Source of the DNA: Sphingomonadaceae bacterium
GTDB taxonomy: Bacteria > Pseudomonadota > Alphaproteobacteria > Sphingomonadales > Sphingomonadaceae
Assembly: GCA_947477745.1 (NCBI GenBank)
Contig: CANJUF010000001.1
Coordinates: forward strand, 1-64,000
Direction: 5' to 3'
DNA length: 64,000 nucleotides
How positions within the stretch are numbered: the first letter of the stretch is position 1; each line of letters starts with the position of its first letter. Both the position numbers and the translations under genes were made by a program. Below are positions 36,339 to 45,736 of this stretch, piece after piece. A model generated the notes under the pieces. The model did not search any database. It was not told where the DNA came from and saw nothing but the letters and a program-made list of their open reading frames with translations.

Positions 36339-37943
36339 TTGCCTGAGGAAATCATCATCGACGGAATGGAAGAGCACGCCTTCCGCCGCTCGATCGAGAT
36401 CATGCTTAGGAACGGCCGCGCCGACGAGGCGGTCGAACAGCTACGCAAGCTGCTCCCCGAATGCGCGGGTGAAGGCAAGACCCTGCCCGCCCGGCTGCTC
36501 GAACTGAGCCCCGAACAGATCAATCTCGGCGGCTGGGACCGGCTTACCGCGAGGGTCGAGGAATATTCGCGCCCGACGATTCCGATCACCGCGATCGGCA
36601 TCGGCATCGGCGATCCCGAAGATCTGGGTCTCGAACCCGACGCCAAGGGCAATCTCAAGCCGCCGCTCGCCACCAGCTATTATCCCGACGCGACCTTTCC
36701 CTTTTCGGAAACCGACCGCGCCGACCTGCTCGAGGGATACTCCTCGTTCGGCTGCGAATGGCAAGGCGACCACGACCGGATCGACGACACCTTGTCGATC
36801 GAAGGGATCGACGATCTCTACGGCGCGATCATCCGGCTTGAGAACGAAGTCGCCGCAAGCGAGCGCCCCGACCCCGAGCTGATCCGTGCGGGCGCAATCG
36901 GCGCGTGCTATCTGGGCGTCATGGTCTGGCAGGCGGCGCGGCGCGCGGTGATCGAACTGGGCCTGCCGCGCCCGATGGCGATCCTGCTGGTCAATTCCGA
37001 CGCCTATCCGTTTTTCGATGCGCCAGTGATGACCTGCGACGAATATCTCGACGATGGCGCATTGCAGGTGGTCGAGCACCAGAGCGCGCCTAGCTACGAC
37101 GATGTCGAGGCCGAAGAAGCCGAAGCCGGGTCGCTGCTCGATATTGCCGGGATTGGCGCGCATCGCGCGTCGGCCAAGAAGATGGCGCTCGTGCTCGATG
37201 GCGACGATGCGCATAACCCGCTCGGCATGGCCGACGATCTGGTCGCCCAGGCCGCGTTCGAGCCGGATTCGGTGGATATCTCGCGCTTCCTTCCCGACGC
37301 CTCGGAATTCCGCAACGAGCCGGATTTAGAGCCGGAGTTAGAGTTCGAACCCGAACTGGAGGCCGTCCAGGAATTCGAGGCGGCGCCGGAAACCGAACCC
37401 GAAGCTGAACCCGAGCCTGAATCTGAAATCGTCGCGCAGATAGAAGATCCTGTTGACGACGCCGCCAGAGACGAGGCGCTTGCGGACCTGTTCGACGAAC
37501 CCGAATTTCCCGTCGAAACCATGCCTGCCGAGGAACCGGCCGCAGATGCCGAAGATGCCGCGCTGGCAGACGCGCAGATCGACGAGCCTGCTGTATCGCT
37601 CGAAGTCCTGCGCCGCGAACTCGGCGAAGAGCACTCACCCGCGCCTGCGGCATGGCAGCCGCCCGCCTGGGCGACCAAATTGCCCGATCCGCCTGCAGCC
37701 GCTCCCCGGCCCGATGCCGACAAGCGCGAGCACGGCGACACGGCGATGCCCTGGCATGACCACGCGGCCGACCTGCCCTTCGGTCGAACTGCGAGGCCCA
37801 GCTTGCCGTCACATGCACCGGCGACCCATTCGATCCGCGCGAGGATACGCACCTCACAAGTCAAAGAGGCTCCCGAGCGCGTCAATCCCGGTCTGCTGGC
37901 CCGTTTCGCCGCCTGGTTGGGCAAATTGCTCACGCGCCGTTGA
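36339..37943 (+). CDS. Conserved-looking acidic protein of unknown function
   Basis: 534 residues if the TTG at 36339 (GGAG eight bases before) is the start; ATG at 36366 is the alternative. Residues about 1-270 look folded, with short hydrophobic segments (GAIGACYLGVMVWQAARRAVIELG). Residues about 320-470 are a Glu/Pro/Ala-rich low-complexity linker (EPELEFEPELEAV), followed by a basic tail ending in FAAWLGKLLTRR, a likely amphipathic helix. No domain recognised. It is 34 bases before rnd and probably shares its promoter. A role at the membrane or as a scaffold is only a guess. Confidence 0.75.
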   Translation: MPEEIIIDGMEEHAFRRSIEIMLRNGRADEAVEQLRKLLPECAGEGKTLPARLLELSPEQINLGGWDRLTARVEEYSRPTIPITAIGIGIGDPEDLGLEPDAKGNLKPPLATSYYPDATFPFSETDRADLLEGYSSFGCEWQGDHDRIDDTLSIEGIDDLYGAIIRLENEVAASERPDPELIRAGAIGACYLGVMVWQAARRAVIELGLPRPMAILLVNSDAYPFFDAPVMTCDEYLDDGALQVVEHQSAPSYDDVEAEEAEAGSLLDIAGIGAHRASAKKMALVLDGDDAHNPLGMADDLVAQAAFEPDSVDISRFLPDASEFRNEPDLEPELEFEPELEAVQEFEAAPETEPEAEPEPESEIVAQIEDPVDDAARDEALADLFDEPEFPVETMPAEEPAADAEDAALADAQIDEPAVSLEVLRRELGEEHSPAPAAWQPPAWATKLPDPPAAAPRPDADKREHGDTAMPWHDHAADLPFGRTARPSLPSHAPATHSIRARIRTSQVKEAPERVNPGLLARFAAWLGKLLTRR

Positions 37944-37977
37944 AGTGCAGGCGGGTTAGGCGTAACGCGCCTGTCTT

Positions 37978-39174
37978 ATGAAGATTCACCCGCTGATTAC
38001 CTCCAGCGACGAGCTGGCGGCTTTGTGCTCCCGCCTGTCGCGCTCGCAATTCGTCGCGGTCGATACCGAATTCATGCGCGAGAACACCTACTATCCCGAG
38101 CTTTGCCTGGTGCAGGTCGCCGACGAGAACGAGGCGGCGGCAATTGATCCGCTCGCCCAGGGGCTCGACATGACCCCGCTGCTTGAATTGCTCACCAACA
38201 ACGAGGACGTGCTCAAGGTCTTCCACGCGGGCGGGCAGGACGTTGAGATCATCTTCAATTTCACTGGCCGCACCCCGCATCCGATCTTCGATACGCAGAT
38301 CGCGATGATGGCGATCAGCCAGTCGGAACAGATCGGCTATTCCAACCTCGTCGAATCTTGGCTGGGCAAGGTGATCGACAAGGGCGCGCGGTTTACCGAC
38401 TGGTCGCGCCGACCGCTGACCGAGCGGCAGATCGAATATGCCATCGGTGACGTCACTTACCTTGCGGATATTTTCCCCCGTATCCTGAAAAAGCTGGTCA
38501 AGACCGGCCGAGGCGAATGGCTTGACGCCGAGATGGAAAAGCTGGCCGATCCCGAAAATTACCGCAACGATCCCACGCTGTCCTGGCGGCGGATCAAGGC
38601 GGCGGGCCGCAACCCGGCGATGCTCGGGCGGCTCAAGGCGCTGGCCGAGTGGCGCGAGCTCGAAGCGCAGGACAAGGACATCCCGCGCGGGCGTATCGTC
38701 CGCGACGAGACGCTGGCCGACATCGCCAGCCATCCGCCCAAGGACCAGGCCGATCTCGCCAAGGTGCGCGGCTTGTCACAGGGCTGGAAGGACAACGAAA
38801 TCGGCAGGCGCCTGATGGAGACGCTGGCCAGGTCCAGGCCGCTCGCCGACGAGGAACTGCCGCCGCGCACCGCGCGCGGCGCGCCGCTGGGCAAGGAAGG
38901 CGCGCTGGTCGCCGACCTGCTCAAGCTCTTGCTGAAAATCCGCGCGCGCGAGATCGACGTTGCCGCCCGGCTGCTGGCGCGCAGCGAAGAGCTTGAACAG
39001 CTCGCCGCCGGAGTGCGCAAGGGCTTGCCGATGCTCGAGGGCTGGCGTTTCGATCAGTTCGGCCACGACGCGCTCGACCTCGTCGAAGGCAAGCTGGCCT
39101 TCGCCGTGGTGGGCGGCAAGCTGAAGATGACGCATGTTGACGATGTGGTTGACGCGGTCTCCGACGCATCGTGA
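37978..39174 (+). CDS. rnd: Ribonuclease D
   Basis: 398 residues. DEDDy exonuclease domain: Asp29 and Glu31 (VDTEF), Asp88 (GGQDVEI), Tyr154 and Asp158 (EYAIGDVTYL). Two HRDC-like helical regions follow (about 210-290 and 300-385). It trims tRNA and other stable RNA 3' ends. Follows the acidic protein by 34 bases and precedes oxyR by 22, suggesting one rightward unit. Confidence 0.95.
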   Translation: MKIHPLITSSDELAALCSRLSRSQFVAVDTEFMRENTYYPELCLVQVADENEAAAIDPLAQGLDMTPLLELLTNNEDVLKVFHAGGQDVEIIFNFTGRTPHPIFDTQIAMMAISQSEQIGYSNLVESWLGKVIDKGARFTDWSRRPLTERQIEYAIGDVTYLADIFPRILKKLVKTGRGEWLDAEMEKLADPENYRNDPTLSWRRIKAAGRNPAMLGRLKALAEWRELEAQDKDIPRGRIVRDETLADIASHPPKDQADLAKVRGLSQGWKDNEIGRRLMETLARSRPLADEELPPRTARGAPLGKEGALVADLLKLLLKIRAREIDVAARLLARSEELEQLAAGVRKGLPMLEGWRFDQFGHDALDLVEGKLAFAVVGGKLKMTHVDDVVDAVSDAS

Positions 39175-39196
39175 TCGATCGGAACCCTGATCGGCA

Positions 39197-40111
39197 ATGA
39201 CCGTCTACCAGCCCACACTCAAGCAGCTCCAGTATCTCGTCTCACTGCACGAGCACGGCCATTTCGGCCGCGCGGCGGAGGCCTGCTACGTCTCGCAGTC
39301 GACCCTGTCGGCGGGTCTGCGCGATCTCGAGGTCCTGCTTGGCGTGACCTTGGTCGAGCGCACCAAGCGCGCAGTGCGCTTCACCCCGCTGGGCAATGCG
39401 GTGGTCGACCGCGCGCACCGCATCCTGCGCGAAACCGAGCAGTTGTCCGATCTTGTCCAGTCGGCGGGCCAGCCGCTTTCGGGCGAGGTGCGGATGAGCG
39501 TCATCCCCACCATCGCACCGTTCCTCTTGCCCAAGATGCTGCCGCGGTTGCGGCGCGAGCGGCCCAACCTCAAGCTGTTCCTGCGCGAGGAGACCAGCGC
39601 GCAGGCGATGGAATCGCTCCATCACGGGCGCGCCGACTGCGTGCTGCTTGCCCTGCCCTATCCCACCGGCGAAGTGGAAAAGGAGACGATCGAACTCGAC
39701 GCCTTCTTCGTCGCCTTTCCCAAGGAATTCTTCTCGGGCAAGGATTGGCCGCGCGATCCGCCCGCCGAAGTTCTGCCCTCGCTGATCGACGAGAACCGGC
39801 TGCTGCTCCTGGAAGACGGGCATTGCCTCAAGGACCATGCGCTTGCCGCCTGCAACCGGCCCGAACTGCGCGCCAGCGCGGCGATGATCGGCACCAGCCT
39901 GCACACTCTGGTGCAAATGGTCGACAATGGACTTGGCCTGACGATGCTTCCCGAAATGGCGCTTGATGCAGGCATCCTCAACGGCACAAACGTGGTCGCA
40001 CGACCGCTCAAATCGGATAACGCCAACCGCGAGATCTCGCTGGTCTGGCGCAGGAACAGCCCGCGCGGCGACGAATTCCGCCTGCTGGCGGAGGAACTGC
40101 GCACGGGGTAA
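39197..40111 (+). CDS. oxyR: LysR-type regulator, hydrogen peroxide sensor OxyR
   Basis: 304 residues. N-terminal helix-turn-helix (about 7-65; LKQLQYLVSLHEHGHFGRAAEACYVSQS region), linker helix, and the LysR sensor domain. Cys210 and Cys219, in EDGHC and ALAAC, have the nine-residue spacing of the OxyR disulfide pair (Cys199-Cys208 in E. coli). No catalase or ahpC gene lies beside it in this window; the peroxiredoxin at 30 kb and sodC at 61 kb are possible targets but show no clear OxyR box. Confidence 0.9.
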   Translation: MTVYQPTLKQLQYLVSLHEHGHFGRAAEACYVSQSTLSAGLRDLEVLLGVTLVERTKRAVRFTPLGNAVVDRAHRILRETEQLSDLVQSAGQPLSGEVRMSVIPTIAPFLLPKMLPRLRRERPNLKLFLREETSAQAMESLHHGRADCVLLALPYPTGEVEKETIELDAFFVAFPKEFFSGKDWPRDPPAEVLPSLIDENRLLLLEDGHCLKDHALAACNRPELRASAAMIGTSLHTLVQMVDNGLGLTMLPEMALDAGILNGTNVVARPLKSDNANREISLVWRRNSPRGDEFRLLAEELRTG

Positions 40112-40134
40112 AAAATGCTCAGGAGAGGAACGCC

Positions 40135-40986
40135 ATGACTTACCAGCCGCCCAACGACCTATCGGGAACCGCCGCCATTGTTTCCGGCGCGAGCCGCGGG
40201 ATCGGGCGCATCTATGCCCTGGCGCTGGCGAGGGCGGGCGCGAAAGTGCTGGCGACCGCGCGCACCGTGGAGGGCGATCCGCAGGTCATCGGCTCGCTTG
40301 CCGAACTGGTGGCGACTGCCAAGGCCGAAGGCATCGATATATCGGCCTGCAAGGTCGACATGATGGACAAGGCGACGATTGCGGCTGCGGTGGCGACCTG
40401 CGTTGAGCGATACGGACGGCTCGACGCGCTGGTCAACAACGCCGTCTGGGGTGTCACGAGCAAGTTCCCCGCGCTCGGCATCAGCGACGAGGAGTGGGAA
40501 AATTCGTTCCGCATCAACGTGCTTGGCAATTACCATTTCATGGAAGCCGCCATGCCGTACCTGAAGCAGGACGGCGGCGGCGCGATCGTCAATCTCACCA
40601 CGCTCGGCGCCCGGCCCTCGAAGCAGGGCGCAAAAGCGCACGGCTTCCCGACTTATGCCGTCACCAAGGCCGCGCTCGAGCGCCTCACGACTTATTGCGG
40701 CGTCGAGTTCGCTCAGGACGGCGTCGCGGTGAACGCGATCAGCCCCGGCCACGCCGAATATTACATGCGGGACGGCCGCCAGCCCGACATCGATTACTGG
40801 GGCTCGCCGATGGTCCATCTTGCCGCCCAGCGGCCGCCGGAAGGATTCTCCGGAGAAGTGGTCCACACCTATGAGTATGGCACGCGGTGGGGTCCGGAAT
40901 TCACCCAGCCGCCGCAGCGCGACGAACGCCTGATCAAGATGCTGGAATATGCAGACGAACCGTTCGGCTATTACCGACAGCGGTAA
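40135..40986 (+). CDS. SDR-family oxidoreductase
   Basis: 283 residues. Cofactor loop SGASRGIG, NNAVWG, catalytic serine at NLTTLG (Thr in the usual place), and YAVTK for the Tyr-Lys pair. The long C-terminus (about 215-283) with many Tyr and Pro is not typical of the smallest SDRs. 23 bases after oxyR on the same strand; whether co-regulated is unclear. Ends right at a palindromic repeat. Substrate unknown. Confidence 0.82.
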   Translation: MTYQPPNDLSGTAAIVSGASRGIGRIYALALARAGAKVLATARTVEGDPQVIGSLAELVATAKAEGIDISACKVDMMDKATIAAAVATCVERYGRLDALVNNAVWGVTSKFPALGISDEEWENSFRINVLGNYHFMEAAMPYLKQDGGGAIVNLTTLGARPSKQGAKAHGFPTYAVTKAALERLTTYCGVEFAQDGVAVNAISPGHAEYYMRDGRQPDIDYWGSPMVHLAAQRPPEGFSGEVVHTYEYGTRWGPEFTQPPQRDERLIKMLEYADEPFGYYRQR

Positions 40987-40987
40987 A

Positions 40988-41033
40988 GCATCGCGCGAAA
41001 AAGTGGGAACCGGTTTTTCGCAGAAAGCGATGC
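40988..41033. repeat. Alphaproteobacterial palindromic intergenic repeat
   Basis: Outer arms GCATCGC/GCGATGC (40988-40994, 41027-41033) and inner arms GCGAAAAA/TTTTTCGC (40995-41002, 41014-41021) frame a GTGGGAACCGG loop with a 5-base bulge. The core AAAAGTGGGAACCGGTTTTT is, from memory, a very common repeat in alphaproteobacteria. It lies between convergent SDR genes and might terminate both. Confidence 0.7.
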
Positions 41034-41045
41034 GACAACAGTGGT

Positions 41046-41879
41046 CTAATCAGTCGGCATCAGGCCATGCTCGCGGCATAGCTCCTTGGCCTGCATGCTT
41101 TTGCCGTTAAGCGCATCGGCCTCGGGGGCAGTGGCGAGCCAGAAGGCAGCTTCGGCGGTGAAATCCGGCGATTCCCAGACCAGCGCATCATAGCCCGGCC
41201 GCGCCATTTCCTTGGCGATGCGCTCGGTCAAGGTTGCGCCCGGCTCGAGGTTGAAGGCGCGCAGGCCGCGGTCGGCATATTCCTTCGACAGCACGCCAGC
41301 GATGGAGTGGCCCGCTGCCTTGGACATCGCGTAGGAGATGCCCCAGCCGCCCTTCTCGACATTGGCGAAGGGGCGTCGGTAAGCGGCATTGCTGGTGACA
41401 TAGATCACCGTTCCGCCGCCCTGCTCGAGCATGGCGGGCAGGAACACCTGATTGAGCACGAACGGCGCGATGCCATTGGCCCTGACGTGACGTTCGAGGA
41501 TCTCGACGGGCGTATCGAGCGTGAAGTCCTTGAGGCCCGGCCCGACATAGCGTCCGTTGTGAACCACGAGGTCGATCCTGCCCCATTCCTCCAGCGTGCG
41601 CCGGGCCGCGGCCTCCAGCGATGCGAAATCGAGGAGGTCAGCCCGACGGATTAGCGCGCGCCTGCCCAATGTTTCGATCTCGCGCGCCGTCGTCGTGAGG
41701 CTGCCCGGCAGCGGGGAGGTGTCCGAGCGGCCCATGCTGGAGGAATGCTCGCGCTCTTCGCCTTCTTGAAGCGAGCGGGCGGTGATCGCCACGTCATAGC
41801 CGCCGCGCGCAAGCCGAAGCGCGATCGCCTTGCCGATCCCCCGGCTGGCACCGGTCACGAAGGCTGTCTTTTCGGCCAT
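41046..41879 (-). CDS. SDR-family oxidoreductase
   Basis: 277 residues. TGASRGIG loop at about 9-16, HNGRYVG in place of NNAG, serine in VTSNAAY and YAMSK for the Tyr-Lys pair. An insertion after the second strand (about 38-64, Glu/Ser-rich) is longer than usual. Converges with the SDR at 40135 across the palindromic repeat. It is followed upstream by pgsA, 22 bases away on the same strand, so the two may be co-transcribed with pgsA first. Confidence 0.82.
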   Translation of the reverse strand: MAEKTAFVTGASRGIGKAIALRLARGGYDVAITARSLQEGEEREHSSSMGRSDTSPLPGSLTTTAREIETLGRRALIRRADLLDFASLEAAARRTLEEWGRIDLVVHNGRYVGPGLKDFTLDTPVEILERHVRANGIAPFVLNQVFLPAMLEQGGGTVIYVTSNAAYRRPFANVEKGGWGISYAMSKAAGHSIAGVLSKEYADRGLRAFNLEPGATLTERIAKEMARPGYDALVWESPDFTAEAAFWLATAPEADALNGKSMQAKELCREHGLMPTD

Positions 41880-41901
41880 CGGCTCCCCCCTGCTTGGCTA
41901 A

Positions 41902-42495
41902 TCAATCCATGTGCTTCAGGCCGACCCTGAGGTAATCCCATCCCGTGATAAGCGTCAGGATTGCGGCAGCCCACAGCGTCGTCAGGCCGACAGTATGCGG
42001 AAGGTTGATCGTGTAGCCCTGGATCGAAACGACCCACCAGGGCGTCGCCTTGCCCAGGATCAGCGCCCCCAGCGAGATCATCTGGAAAGCGGTCTTCCAC
42101 TTGGCGAGCTGCGAAACCGGCATCGAAACGCGAAGCGGCGCGAGAAATTCGCGCAGGCCAGACACCGCGATCTCGCGCACCAGGATGATGAGGCCGGCGA
42201 TGACATGGGCATCGCCCACATAGGGGCCGCGCAGCACGCCTTGCGCGGTCAGCACGAGGATGACGGCAGCGACCATGATCTTGTCGGCGATCGGATCGAG
42301 AAATATGCCGAGCCGGGAAACTGCGCCGCGCGCGCGGGCGAGATAGCCGTCGAAATAGTCAGTCACGCCCATCAGGCAGTAAATCACGAAGGCAATGCCG
42401 TAGCCCAGTTCCCATCCCGGCCACCACAGGAACAGCGCCAGCAGGGGCACGGTCACGATCCGCGACAGGGTCAGAAGGTTAGGCAGGGTCAGCAT
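41902..42495 (-). CDS. pgsA: CDP-diacylglycerol-glycerol-3-phosphate 3-phosphatidyltransferase
   Basis: 197 residues from the ATG at 42495. The CDP-alcohol phosphotransferase signature DGx2ARx8Gx3Dx3D is exact (Asp49-Gly50, Ala53-Arg54, Gly63, Asp67, Asp71), and four to six membrane helices follow. It makes phosphatidylglycerol phosphate in the inner membrane. The next gene, divergent, is a lysophospholipid transporter-like protein, a lipid-related pairing. Confidence 0.92.
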   Translation of the reverse strand: MLTLPNLLTLSRIVTVPLLALFLWWPGWELGYGIAFVIYCLMGVTDYFDGYLARARGAVSRLGIFLDPIADKIMVAAVILVLTAQGVLRGPYVGDAHVIAGLIILVREIAVSGLREFLAPLRVSMPVSQLAKWKTAFQMISLGALILGKATPWWVVSIQGYTINLPHTVGLTTLWAAAILTLITGWDYLRVGLKHMD

Positions 42496-42599
42496 CGTGC
42501 AAGCGCCATAGCCGCGAACCTGCCCGGGAAAAAGATGCGCACGTCTTTTACCCTTCATCCTTAGCAGCTAAGGCTGCGCGCCAGAGAGGATAGCCGCGA

Positions 42600-43913
42600 A
42601 TGACCACATCGACCGCACTGCTAAAATCGCGGCGTTTCCTGCCCCTGTTCGTCACCCAATTGCTCGGCGCGTTCAACGACAACCTGTTCAAGAACGCGAT
42701 GGTGCTCTTCGTAGTCTACTCGGTTTACAATTCCGAGACAGAGGAAGCGCGGTTCAGCGCCATCGCATCGGCGGTCTTCGTGATCCCGTTCTTCCTGCTT
42801 TCGGCGCTGGCCGGGCAGCTTGCCGACATGCGAGACAAGGCGAGGATCATCCGCGTGGTCAAGCTGTGCGAGATCGGCATCATGTTGGTTGGCGGCGCGG
42901 GGCTGGCGCTGGCTTGGGAAGGCGTCGCGGTCGAGAAACTGGCAATTCCGCTTATGCTGCTCGCGCTGTTCGCGATGGGCGTGCACTCGACATTCTTCGG
43001 CCCGATCAAATATGCGATCCTGCCGCAGCATCTGGAACGCGACAAGGTGCTGGCGGGCACCGGCCTGGTCGAGGCGGGAACCTATATCGCGATCCTGGCA
43101 GGCACGATCCTGGCCGGATGGATTTCGGTCGTTCATTCGGCGGCCTGTGTCATCGTGCTGGCAGTGCTCGGCTACCTGACCGGGCGGCAGGTGCCGCCCG
43201 CACCGCCGCAGGACACGCCAGAACCGCTTGACTACAACGTGATACGCTCGTCGTGGACGGTGGTGCGGCGCACCATGGACGACAACCGCGTGTTCCTTGC
43301 GATCCTGGCGATCAGCTTCTTCTGGACCATCGGCGCGATCCTGTTCATCCAGTTCCCGCCGCTTGCCAAGAACGTGCTGTCCGCCAGCAAGGAGGTGGCA
43401 AGCCTGTTTCTGGTGATGTTCTCGGTCGGCGTCGCGATCGGATCGATTGCGATCAACGCGCTGCTCAAGGGCACGGTTTCGGCGCGCTATTCGCCCGCTT
43501 CGGTGATCGCGATGGCCGTGTTCATCGTGCTGTTCCAGATCCTGTGCCGGGTGTGGAGCCAGCAGACCGGCCCCGAACTGATGGATGTTTCCACCTTCAT
43601 CAGCCATCCGCTGGCGGACTTGCTGCTCTTGATGCTGCTGCTGATCGCGGTGGCCGGCGGCATGTTCGTGGTCCCGCTTTATGCGTTCCTGACCACCTTC
43701 GTCGATAAGTCGCAGACCGCGCGCACGATCGCGGCCAACAACATCGTCAATTCGGGCGCGATGGTGATCGGCTCGCTTATCGCGGTGGGACTGTCGGCGA
43801 TGGGCGTCCCGATAATCGAGCAGCTATTGCTGGTGGCGCTGATGTGCCTGGGGGCAGCCTGGCTGGGGAGGCTGCTGTGGCAGGCAGAGCAGGCGGCAGC
43901 CGCACCCGCCTGA
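42600..43913 (+). CDS. MFS transporter, LplT-like (lysophospholipid) family
   Basis: 437 residues, twelve predicted membrane segments. The start RRFLPLFVTQLLGAFNDNLFKN and FFGPIKYAILPQHL match the LplT/Aas transporter half, which flips lysophospholipid across the inner membrane for re-acylation. No fused or adjacent acyltransferase is present here, so the acylating partner must be elsewhere or the substrate differs. 104 bases from the divergent pgsA. Confidence 0.85.
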   Translation: MTTSTALLKSRRFLPLFVTQLLGAFNDNLFKNAMVLFVVYSVYNSETEEARFSAIASAVFVIPFFLLSALAGQLADMRDKARIIRVVKLCEIGIMLVGGAGLALAWEGVAVEKLAIPLMLLALFAMGVHSTFFGPIKYAILPQHLERDKVLAGTGLVEAGTYIAILAGTILAGWISVVHSAACVIVLAVLGYLTGRQVPPAPPQDTPEPLDYNVIRSSWTVVRRTMDDNRVFLAILAISFFWTIGAILFIQFPPLAKNVLSASKEVASLFLVMFSVGVAIGSIAINALLKGTVSARYSPASVIAMAVFIVLFQILCRVWSQQTGPELMDVSTFISHPLADLLLLMLLLIAVAGGMFVVPLYAFLTTFVDKSQTARTIAANNIVNSGAMVIGSLIAVGLSAMGVPIIEQLLLVALMCLGAAWLGRLLWQAEQAAAAPA

Positions 43914-43918
43914 AATGT

Positions 43919-44110
43919 TCAGCCGATAAATAGCGATACGGCGACGAAGGTCGCGGTAAAGGCGGCCGCGAAATCGCGCACGTCGCTGATCGTCAACCGA
44001 TGCCAACCGGTTTGCTGGCGCGGCATGGCCACTGCAACGGGCAGGCTGGCGCGAAAAGGATGGCGGGCGGCCTCGTTGGTCAGGACGAGCGAACGACGTT
44101 TTCTGATCAT
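43919..44110 (-). CDS. Small membrane protein of unknown function
   Basis: 63 residues. The N-terminal half is polar and basic (RKRRS, RHPFRAS) and the C-terminal half has one hydrophobic helix, FAAAFTATFVAVSLFIG, ending the protein at its membrane span. Such tail-anchored small proteins are common in sphingomonads. No partner is evident. It converges with the LplT-like gene at a 5-base gap; spacing and codon pattern support a real gene, but the call is moderate. Confidence 0.5.
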   Translation of the reverse strand: MIRKRRSLVLTNEAARHPFRASLPVAVAMPRQQTGWHRLTISDVRDFAAAFTATFVAVSLFIG

Positions 44111-44210
44111 GGCCCGGCGTTAAGCCGCTGTTTACCCTCGCGCCACGCCCAAGACCGCGGTTTCCCGATGCGGGACAGCGCGCGCGCCAATCCTTTTCGC
44201 CGGCAGCGGA

Positions 44211-44633
44211 TCAGACCGCCTTCTTCTTCGAAAGCTCGAGGATGTAATTCCATTCCTCGGGCGTCACTGCCGCCACCGAAAGCCGCGAAAGCGTGAGCAG
44301 CTCGGTCGCCGCAAGCGCCGGGTCAGCCTTGATCTCCTTGAGAGTCACCGGGCGCTTGAGCTTGCGCACCGGCTTGACCTTCACCGCCGCCCAGGTGCCC
44401 GTCGTATCGGTCGGATCGGCGAGGCCCGCCTTGCTGATCCGCACTACGCCGACAATCTCCTTGCCCACGTTGGAGTGGTAAAAAAACGCCTCGTCGCCCT
44501 GCTTCATCGCGGCAAGGTTATTGCGTGCGCGGTAATTGCGCACGCCGTCCCAGGTGCCCTCGCCTTCCGCGACAAGATCGTCCCAGCCGTAGGCGTCAGG
44601 CTCGCTCTTCATTAGCCAGTAGCTCTTGCTCAT
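44211..44633 (-). CDS. EVE-domain protein (PUA-like)
   Basis: 140 residues from the ATG at 44633. SYWLMKSEPDAYGWDDLV opens the EVE fold, with WDGVRNYRARNNLAAMKQGDEAFFYHSN as the characteristic central part. EVE domains recognise modified bases in DNA or RNA. Stand-alone versions are widespread with unclear physiology; some accompany restriction systems, but no such gene is nearby. Faces the 2OG oxygenase at 44699. Confidence 0.88.
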   Translation of the reverse strand: MSKSYWLMKSEPDAYGWDDLVAEGEGTWDGVRNYRARNNLAAMKQGDEAFFYHSNVGKEIVGVVRISKAGLADPTDTTGTWAAVKVKPVRKLKRPVTLKEIKADPALAATELLTLSRLSVAAVTPEEWNYILELSKKKAV

Positions 44634-44698
44634 CGATCGCCTTTGCCTGATGATTGCTTGTCCCGCTCCCATAACGACCTTGCCCGAAGGCCGCCACC

Positions 44699-45634
44699 AT
44701 GACCCAGGCCGCTATCCCCGTTCTCAGCCTTGACGACGCGCCGGAACGCCTTGCCGGCGATCTGGACGCAAGTTTCCGCGAGCATGGTTTCGCCGTGGTG
44801 CGCGGCCACGGCATCGATGCCGCGCTGATCGCGCGCGGCTGGCAGCTTTGCCGCGAATTCTTCGCGCTGCCCGAGGCGGAAAAGCGCCGCTATTTCATTG
44901 CCGGCGGCGGCGGCGCGCGCGGCTACACACCGTTCGGCACGGAGATCGCGAAGGACGCATTGGTCCACGATCTCAAGGAATTCTGGCACGTCGGCCGCGA
45001 TTTGCCGCCAAGCCACTCCCTTGCTGGTTCGATGCCTCCCAATGTCTGGCCCGAACATCCACCCGAATTTCACGAGGTTTTCGCCAAACTCTATGCCGAA
45101 TTCGACCGGGTGGGCGATCTGCTGCTGCAGCGCATTGCCGCCGGATTGGGACTGCAAGCCGACTGGTTCGAGCATGCTTGCCGCGACGGCAACTCGGTGC
45201 TGCGCCTCGCGCATTATCGGCCGCTGTCAGGCGATCCGGCAGGCGCGCTGCGCGCCGGTCCGCACGAGGACATCAACCTCATCACCCTTTTGCTCGGCGC
45301 CGAGGAGGCGGGGCTCGAACTGCTCGGCAAGGACGGCGCATGGCACGGCGTCAATCCGCCCGAGGGCGCGCTGGTCGTCAACATCGGGGACATGCTGCAG
45401 CGGCTGACCAATCACGCGCTGCCATCGACAACGCACCGGGTGCGCAACCCGCAAGGCGAGCGCGCGCGCTACAGCCGCTACTCGATGCCGTTCTTTGTAC
45501 ACCTGCGCAGCGATTTCACGATCCGCACCCTGCCCGGCTGCATCGACGCGCAGCATCCCGATCGCTATCCCCAGCCGGTTACCGCAGACGAATTCCTGCA
45601 GGAACGCCTGCGCGAAATCGGGCTGGTAACCTGA
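44699..45634 (+). CDS. 2OG-Fe(II) oxygenase, isopenicillin N synthase family
   Basis: 311 residues. N-terminal DIOX_N region (about 6-120; FAVVRGHGID) and a jelly roll with HED at about 196-198, the distal His in TTHRV and RYS for 2-oxoglutarate. Ethylene-forming and gibberellin-type oxygenases share this form, and bacterial homologues mostly have no known substrate. The gene stands alone. Its start lies 66 bases from that of the EVE gene. Confidence 0.88.
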   Translation: MTQAAIPVLSLDDAPERLAGDLDASFREHGFAVVRGHGIDAALIARGWQLCREFFALPEAEKRRYFIAGGGGARGYTPFGTEIAKDALVHDLKEFWHVGRDLPPSHSLAGSMPPNVWPEHPPEFHEVFAKLYAEFDRVGDLLLQRIAAGLGLQADWFEHACRDGNSVLRLAHYRPLSGDPAGALRAGPHEDINLITLLLGAEEAGLELLGKDGAWHGVNPPEGALVVNIGDMLQRLTNHALPSTTHRVRNPQGERARYSRYSMPFFVHLRSDFTIRTLPGCIDAQHPDRYPQPVTADEFLQERLREIGLVT

Positions 45635-45736
45635 CCCGACCTGTTAACCTCAAATAAAGTTTCCCTAGGCGATTTAACGCAATCTTCACGACGAGTGGCG
45701 CAAACCGGCGGCAGACAAAAGGGGGCCTGACCGCCG

